Part shown: piece after piece, positions 9,301 to 18,300 of the stretch
How positions within the stretch are numbered: position 1 is the stretch's first letter
How the letters are laid out: the number at the start of each line of letters is the position of its first letter
Assembly (NCBI GenBank): GCA_025201865.1
Contig: MU602888.1
Span: forward strand, 1-23,419
DNA from: Ramicandelaber brevisporus
Lineage: Eukaryota > Kickxellomycota > Ramicandelaberales > Ramicandelaberaceae
Length of the DNA: 23,419 nt
Direction of reading: 5' to 3'
Translations under genes and position numbers: made by a program
The notes under the pieces: generated by a model
Told to the model about the DNA's origin: nothing
The model's database searches: none
Seen by the model: the letters and a program-made list of their open reading frames with translations, nothing else

Positions 9301-12300
9301 TTGGCGTTAATGACGAATCGAGTGCTGCTGAAATGAAGGCCAAAGTTGACGAAGTGTCTCGCCAAATGTGCGACTATTCTGCCGAAGCCAGCTCACAGGA
9401 TGCTCTTGTCCTGCATGTCCATTATCTCCCCGATTTGGCTCTCTGTGGCGCTGCCATCAAGGGCACCGATGATGATGAAGCTGCTGCTCTCGCTGAATTG
9501 TCTGTTGAGACAGAGACTATCGACTTGCTTGAATGTCTGGCTGCGCTTAACCCTGCAACCGAGTATGGATCCTCTGCTTCTGCCAAGTCATCCAAGTCAT
9601 CCAAGCCAATCACTCAAGCTTTCCGCGCTTGCCGCCGTATGACTGCCGAGACTCGCTCTGGATTGTGGCGCTTTGTCAACCAGCTGGCCACTGCTCAGCT
9701 TGATGCTGTCCTTGCTGCCCTGCACCCTGCTGATCTCAACGAAGAGGGCTCGATGCGTGTAATGCAGGAGATTGCCGTATCTGCGCTTGCATTCACCTGC
9801 CGTGCAGCGACTACATTGAAGATTTCGCCCAAGTTCGTCAACGTTAACGGCTCTGTTGACTTGCCAGTTGCAATGAAGCAGTTTGCCAGCGAGATGCGTC
9901 TGCGGTTCACAGTGCCAAACTATATGTCGCTGGTTATGCTAGACGCACTCTACATGGTTGAGTACAAAGATCCGAGCAAAGGCAAGCACTCACCAGCGCA
10001 ACAACCACCCTCCGATCCGGCGACTGTTGCCAAGGAGGTTTCTGAGTTCTACCGGCGCCATTTTGTAGAACCAAACAGCGACGGCAATCTGGTGCGCGTG
10101 GCTGCCAATGTCCCGCCATCTGTCTGGCTACCAGGCGATACAGCTACTGAATCTCAGCCATATCGCTGGAAGCCATACTTCTTCCTCTCTGTTGAAGGTG
10201 AGCATCTGGTTTTACACGAGCTTCACAGCAACACGCGAGCGCGCCAGATTTTGGCCAATCAAGTCTCTCGAGTTCTGCACCGCGTCAACCAGTTGCGCTT
10301 GCTGCTTGATTTGCATACTACAAAGCAACGTCCGCCTCTGCTCATCCCAGCTGCTGGATTCGAGGATGCATCCCATCGTGCACCAATGTGTCTCGGTGGC
10401 CAGTACTCCACTCCAGCAGCCATGCAGGCCCTGAGGAATGTGCAGCGAGCTAAAGGTGCGAGCGAGCGCATCAAACACCCATTGCCTGATGAACGTCTCG
10501 ATCATACACTCTCTGCCACGTACCCGGCCATCTCCATTGATTCCGTGGATCTGAATCTGTACCGTCTCGAGCACATTAACAAGGAGACTTCGCTGGACAA
10601 GGCACTGCAAGATTGGCCGTGCCAGCATGTGGAGTCGATTGAGCTCAACTCCCGCCTCAACCGCCAGCTTGTCACTGAAACTATCGCCAAGCACTTCCAT
10701 GTCAAGGTGGTTGGTTCCGAGCGCATTTACTTTGTGCATAATCCAGATGATGATAATCAAAATAGACGCACATTGGCTCAAACACTCTCTGGCTCCTCTG
10801 AAGGAGAAGTTGCTGATGATATCAGACGATTCAAGCCTCGTGGATTCGTGTGCTTGACTTTTGCCTCACTGTCCAACGAAGAAGAGCCATCCATCAGCAG
10901 TGCAAATGGCAGCGCCATGTCTGCATCAAGAATGGCAAGCAACAGTGGCATTTCGGGTCCAAACAGTGGTGATAGTATTGCCCAACGCCGTGGTTCTATT
11001 CTACCTGCTCTCAATCCTGTTCAAGGCAGTGGCTCTGGCGCCAATGCACAACATGCAGGTGCTGCTCCAAAACTCAACGCAAATGCGCAAATCGAGCAAG
11101 CCAAAGAACCTCGTCAGTTTGATAAGGTGGACGATCTGCTCAAGCGCATGACTGTTCCTGGCCGCGACATTCTGTACATCAAGCACTTTGGTTTGGAGCC
11201 AGCCAGCATCAATGGACCGCGCGACATTGTGCGCAAGCTACGTGCCATCATTGAGCGCTTCTGCTTCCTGCCCATTCTGTCTGATTGGTTGGCATCTCCG
11301 TTACCAGCAGACACTGTCGTTAGTCACTCTGAGGAATCTGTGTCTACGTCCGTGTCTACGTCTGTGTCTGCGTCCGAACTTGAAGCTGAGATTGATGGCT
11401 TGAGTTTACTTGGTCGTCGAGCACACAATATTCGCAGTGGTGGCAGATACACGAATTCGCTGACTGCCGAGGACTTGTGGGAGTTTGGCATTGACAAAGA
11501 CGAGCCGCCATTTACAGTTTTGCAGCTGCCGATTCCTGAGACGGTCCTCAATGTGCATGAGCTGCTGTTTACTGTTCGCCAGCACTTTGCACGCGAGATG
11601 GTGTATGTTGATGTTGAGGACAACGCAGAGGTCGAGGTTGAGTCACTAGTGAATGAAGAGGCGCCACAGTATCCACCAGCCCAATCATTGCCACTGGAGC
11701 GATTCATCCTGGCTGAGAAGCTGTCTCATGGTGGATCCCACTCTCTCTCTGCTGACCTTGTGCCTATGTCCATCTCCGATGATACTGGCGCCGACAATGA
11801 CGCTGCTCTTGCTATGGATATTGGCGGGGATGGTGACAATGATGCCGTTAATGATGATGACAACAACGACGATCATGACGATGCTGAGTCGATCCCTCTA
11901 AGAGCCAAGAGCGAGCCGCCGTTCCATCCTCAGCCCATTGGTGAATACTACGATCAGCTTTCGACCGAGGACTTTGACTACATCTCATCGGATGCATCTC
12001 ACTATGGCGATGGTCGCGAACGGCTCGTTAAGTTCTACTACAACGACTTTATCACTGTGCTTGACACGTATGCTCCATACTCGCGTGCTGCCAAGTATTT
12101 TGCATCTGCAACTAGCACAGATCAGCAATTGGAAGCAGCTGCAAAGACGAATGGATTGATTACAGATGGGTTCTTTGACATGCCGCGCCGCAATGGCATT
12201 ATGATCACTAGCATGTGCGTGCAGCGTCCTGAAGGATCCAAGCACGATTCTAGCAATGATGCTAGCGGTAGCAGCGTGAACGGCGATGCTAGCGACAGTG

Positions 12301-15300
12301 GTGGCAGCGACAAGGGTGAATATGTGCTCTGGCTTCCAGCCGACGATGACACCAAGTTCTATCCAGCCGATTACCCATATGTGATGAGTGACTTCCTGGC
12401 GGTCACCGACGCCATTTTGCAGCATCAAAAGCGCCGGCCGGACACTGAGAATAAATCCAACGGTAGTGACAGCTGCAGTAGCAACACCAGGCGTTTGCCA
12501 AGCAAACCATCTGCAGTTATTGCTCGATTGTCGTCTGGCACAGCTTCGCCCTCGCCCGGCGTCCTCGCAACGCTGGGAGGCGATGTCGCAAGTTTGCCCG
12601 CGCTGACTCAGCGTGGCTCGGCTATCAAGTCAGGCGAAGCACTGCTGCCACCTTCGACATCGCTTGGCGGTGGCGCTGTGCTAGGTGTTCCTCTCGCTCG
12701 TAGCTCATCGAGCCATTCGACTGCCTCCACTCGCAGCGAAGAGATCGAGCAAGAAACCGCCTCACTTGGACTGGATCTTGACACAGACGACACCCACCTG
12801 GCCGAGACCAACCAGCGTGCCCAGGTTGTCACAGATACTTCGGACAACTCTGAAGATGACATGTTCCAGGCTCTGACCACTCCATCGTCTGGCAACAGTC
12901 TCCAGCTGCTTCAAACAGCTGGTGCAGTAAAGCCAGCCCAGTATGGACCGCTGTATCAGCGCCTGCATTCCAAGTCCAATGCTCATGACAGATATGAGAT
13001 TCGCTTGACCGTTTGGCAGGTTGGCGGTCTCAGAGCCAGTGATGTTGAGGAGAAGTTCTGCCGTCTGTATCTCGATGCATTGTCTGAGTATTATCTGCGT
13101 CGTTTGCTGGCTGGTATCGTTGATGGTGTGACTCGCATCCATCTGAATGAGAGCTTCTTGGCTCAAACCGAATCTGTTATGCGTGGTAGCAGCGCTTACA
13201 GCAGCCGCAGACCGAGTGCCTTTGGTTCGGATATTGAAGAGGTCGAGGCATTGAATGAGACTGAGCAGACTGCGTCCAGCCACCGCGGCAGCATCTCGAC
13301 ATTTAACGCCTTTGGATCTTCCGTAGGAGTGATAAAGACATCCTCAAACCGCTCCGATGGCCTGCAACGCTCTGCAGCTGGCAGTGGTAGCATTGGTGGC
13401 AGCAGCTTAAGAGGCGCATCCTCCAACGCTGCGCTGTCTGTGCAAATGGCTCGCTCTTTGTCCAGCATTGATTCGCAGGTTCTAGATATCAGTGACTCCT
13501 TTGACACGACATCATTGCACGATGGCCAGATGCGTCATCCTGGAGTTGTTGGTTTGTTCCAGTCACCTGGAATGTCGCTTCTTCAGCAACTGCTCGAGCT
13601 GCCCACCAATGATACCATTAATGTTGCACATGTCTGGTCAATGGAACAAGGTGCATTGCGGTCGGTTGCTCACAAGATTGTCGACAAACTGCGCAGTCTG
13701 TGTCGCAATATGAATGTGGCTGCATTTGAAGTTCCGGCCAAAGTCTTCCATGCAAACTTTAACATTCTTCCCGATGAGCCACAAAGACCTTCTCGTCAAG
13801 TGCACTCTGATGACGTTGATTCTGACGAGATGGATGCCGCGGCTGCATTGAGGGCTGCGCAGATGCGTGCGCCACATCGCAGAAGACAACAACGTCGCGC
13901 TCAGCAACAGCAGCAACAGCAGCAACAGCAAGTCATACATTCTGACAGATTGGATAGCACGTTACAGCGCATTGAAGAGGAAGAGCCAACTTTGATGAAT
14001 CCCGCCTACCAGATGCCATTGGAACGTGCTGAGTCGGTTCCTTTAGAGGTAATGCTTTCGTCTAAACCGAATTTATCTCGTGTTGCGTCTACCTCTGCCG
14101 CTACCGCTGCCGTCGAAGGTGAGCCAGCTACCAAAAGCGATGCTGACGCAGAAGATAATGTCGATGATGTGCTGGTTGAACCTGCCGGCTCTGATCAACA
14201 GTTTGGCACCCAGCGCTATCGCTACTTCATTGTCCTTCGGCATGCTAGCAATGAGCACGAGTGCTCTGATGAGTGTGGATGCCGTCAGACTCCCACCAAG
14301 CTCGACACCACTGACACCAAGCTCGATGGTAACGCCGCCTCTCCGCCTCCACTGTGGTCACTGTTCCAACAGCATCGTGATATCCTGCTATTCAAGGGCA
14401 CGGTTGGTACCAAGTCTCTCTCGAATGCTGATGCACACCACTTGCACCAGAATCGCCTGCGCATGACTGTCCGCTCGTCCGCTCGTCCATATCTGTCAAG
14501 CAGCGGTGCGCTCATTACATCATCTGTGCTCGACAGACTCTCTTCATTGCAAGATGCCAGCTCTGGCTGTGTGATCGGCTCCTCAACCGATGATCCTGAA
14601 TTCCGCCCGCTGCCCGGCTATTTGGTGCTGTGTCTGACTTCATCGACTGTGCGTATTCTTGGTGTTGATGCCCATGCCATCAGACCGCTTCGCCAAGTTC
14701 TGCCTGTGCTCGAACAAGCTATTCGTCGCCAGCGTCTCGGCCGCCAGATGATTCTACATCAAATGGGTCTGTTGCTGCCAATGTTGGGCGACCCGTACAT
14801 GTCGAGCATTGGAACAGGTAGCCAAGCCGGCAGCGTGGGTGGCAGCGAGCCTGTGACAGCGACTGTGTCGAATGATTTGGCTCTATCCACGCCGACATCT
14901 TCTGGTCTTGCAGAGCCTGCCAGCGGAAATGAAGATGTGGAGAGCGAGCGCGATCGTGCAGTCAGAGCACATTTGCGGAACCAGGTTCACGGTGTGAATG
15001 GCCTGTATCCGTCGTTGGCTATTGTCACAGAACGCCTGATTAGCCGAGCTCAAGACTATCTGCCGGCCGTCTCTGTGATTCCTGTGCCGCCTGCAATGTC
15101 CGCTGTCTCCAAAGCAATTGCAGTGGCAACCAGTCTGAACGTAGCCCCAGGCAGTGGAACTCCCGCACCATCTACGCCAGCAGTTGTCTCGGCTTCTCAG
15201 CAAGTTGTGGCTGTCATTACAACTCGCAGCTCGGTGGCCAATCACAACCGCCGCCGCCGTGGCTATGGTGCATCGAGTGCTGCCGCTGCTCCCAGCAGTG

Positions 15301-18300
15301 GCCAGAAGGGCCAGCTTCTCACTCTTTCCCGACTGTTGGCTTCCGCTCGCACGACCTCGCCCCTGGAGATTATTGTGGCAGTTGCTCAGTACAGCCGCGA
15401 AATGGCGGGCGGCAACAACTTGTATGTAGATTTGCATCCAGACTCTACTGTGCGCAATGTGCGGCGGTTTACGGAGATGTATGTGAAGAGAGCGTCGCTG
15501 GTCAACAACATTGTGCAGGCAAAGGAGTTGTATGACAAGTGGAGACGAATGACATTGCGCACAAACGGACGTCCAATGTCGACAATCACTGAAATGGGCG
15601 AATCACAGCCGCAGCAAGCTGAACAGACTGAACAGACATGTGGTACTGCTGAACCTGCACTGCTGTTGACTGCCAGTGCAGTAGATGCACCTCATGATTC
15701 TGGCGATTCTGGCAGTGAACAGGAGTTCTCGCTGGATGAAATGCGCAGCATGTTGCAGACGAATCGCCTGTTCCACTTCTGCCGTGCTCGTTTGTATCTG
15801 TTTGAGCAGATTGCCAGCGATGTTGCCAACAATCCTGAGATTCTCCAACTTCAGCAGCTGGTCAATGATGCCGCGCATGTCCTGTCAGTATTTATGCAGA
15901 GACACAACGAAGAAGTCGTCTGTGTTCCATTTGACTCTGCTGGTGCGATTGACCATGGAGCTCTATTTTATGACACTTTGAGCCACTCGACAATGTCGGC
16001 TGCAAACACTCCACACACAGTCCTGCAGCAATCAATGCTGTCAAATGTTCACTCTATGGCCGGAACTGCTCCTGGAACCGGCACCAATGTAACACCGGCT
16101 GGCACCGTTCCAACTTCGCCGTCGCGTGGCGCTCACACTATTCGCAAACACCAGTCACTGGCATACATCAACACTCCCCAAGGCTCAACTATATTTGGTG
16201 GTGGTGGTGGTGGTGCTGCTGCTGCTGCTGCTACTCCCATGACTACTGGCTCTCAAGCTCTACCTGCTACCTCTGGCACGCCAAACATTTCAGCCACAAA
16301 CTCGCAGCAGCAGCGTCAACTTCTCCAGCTGTCAATGCGTCGCCAAAGTGCCTCTCTGTCGCAATTGCCTGATGTTCGTCGCGTGTCTAGGCCAATCAAC
16401 ATTCAGCCGATTGACTATGGAGATGCATACGGTATTCCCGATAATAGCGACGAGCAAAACACCAGCGGTTACACCACAGACGCAGCAGCAGACTCATCCA
16501 ACTTGACATCGCCGCATCTCACCCAGTCTTATCATCAGCATTATTCACAGCAACAAGAGAGATTCCATGTTGGTGGAGGCGGTGTTACTGACGTCGAAAT
16601 GTCTGATGTGGAGCATATCACAGCCAGCAATAATGCTACTGCTGGACACTCATCTGGCATAGAGCAGGCAGAGTATGGATACATTCAGTCAAATTATGAT
16701 GACATACCTGTTCCTCAAGGACAGCCTGTCGATGAAGAGCTTCAAGCCAACCTGCCAACCGTGTTTGTGGTTGCCGGAGTGACCATTCAATCGCTGGAAG
16801 AAGCTCAGGCACTCTACGATGAGCTAAATGACCGACTCGATGCAGCTCGTGATGCTAAGCGTTTCCAGGCACTATCTCTCATCAATCACAGCGTCAGCTA
16901 CTTGGTGGATGGCTATGTTGATTACCTAAAGACCCTCAAGCTCACTGTCAGCAAACGTGCAACTCTGCCAACTGAGATTCCAGAGTCATTAAGACCAGTT
17001 CGTATGATGCAGTCACAAGAGGAACTCGAGGAGCAGCCATCCTCCAGAGCAACAAAGACACCTGCAGCTTCAGAGCCGATATCACCTGTTGGCTTGACTG
17101 GTCATCCTGAGGAGTTAACGAGGTCGCAGCTGGCACCGATTTCTGATGAGGATCTCGATATTGATGGACGTTCCTCCTCATCGCACCAGGCAAGTGAGGA
17201 TGGCGGTTCATCATCATCATCGCCGCCAAACTGGGATGACTTGCCATTGGACGAGACTGGTCAGTTCATACATCTGCCCGTTGTTTATCTGCACTCGTCT
17301 CTAAGCGATGGATTGATTGTGGCAGAAGTTACAGTCTCGTTCAATACGCTGTCACTCAATCTGTATTCAATCGGTCGGACTTTCACTCAGCTCGCCACTG
17401 GAACGACACCACCGGAGGCTATGGCCAACATTTCCAGCATTCTGAGTTCATCTGCTGGCCAAGCTGCCAAGGGCTCAACCACAACTCGCCAGTGCTCGGT
17501 TCTGAAACGCCAGATTCATATCAAGTCGTACACTTACGATTGGCAGCTTCGTCTGGCTATGCGTCTGCTGTGTGCCAGCGGGTTTGATGGAAATGAGCTC
17601 CTTCCCTTGTTATCTGAACAGACCAGAGACCAGTCATCTGCTCCCCAAGCGTCCGATGCTGATGATGAGCAAAAGTTTGTACCACCGTTCCGTGTGCTGG
17701 AGTTTTTGCGTCAAATGTCGCAGTTCTCGTTCCCAGCCACTCAGTTTTCAGGCTACCGATTGTTGTTTGGATCGTGCAATGTTGCCCAAGGCATGCCTGC
17801 TGACATTTTCGGATATTTGCTGGACGAGAAGCGTGTGTTTGGTGACATCTCTGCTAGACAGCGTCAGAAGGACTTGGAAATGTACCAGCTCACTACGCTT
17901 GACCCCCAGCGGCTGCTGGTTATGGTGCACGGCAAGCCGCAAGTGTTTGAACTGCAGGCATCACCAAGCGGTGAAATGATTCCTCAAGCTGTGCCAGTTG
18001 ATGTTGATGTTGATGCTGATCTGTCTGCTGTAACTGAACTCCGTTCATCAGATGCACTGGATGGCGGCGACAATGGAGATGATATACACAGCACTACGTC
18101 ATCAAATGCACTGCTCAAACCGCCGTGCTATGTGATTTGCTTCCAGCCTGATCCTGTCGATGAGCCAAGCGTGCTGTCGTTCTATGTGATTGCGCAGAAT
18201 ATGATGGCCAAGTTTGTACAAACTGAGATTATTGAGCCATTGCTGTACCCTACTAATATAATCGGCGGTGTTGGCGATTATGGCACTGACGAGTCATTGG

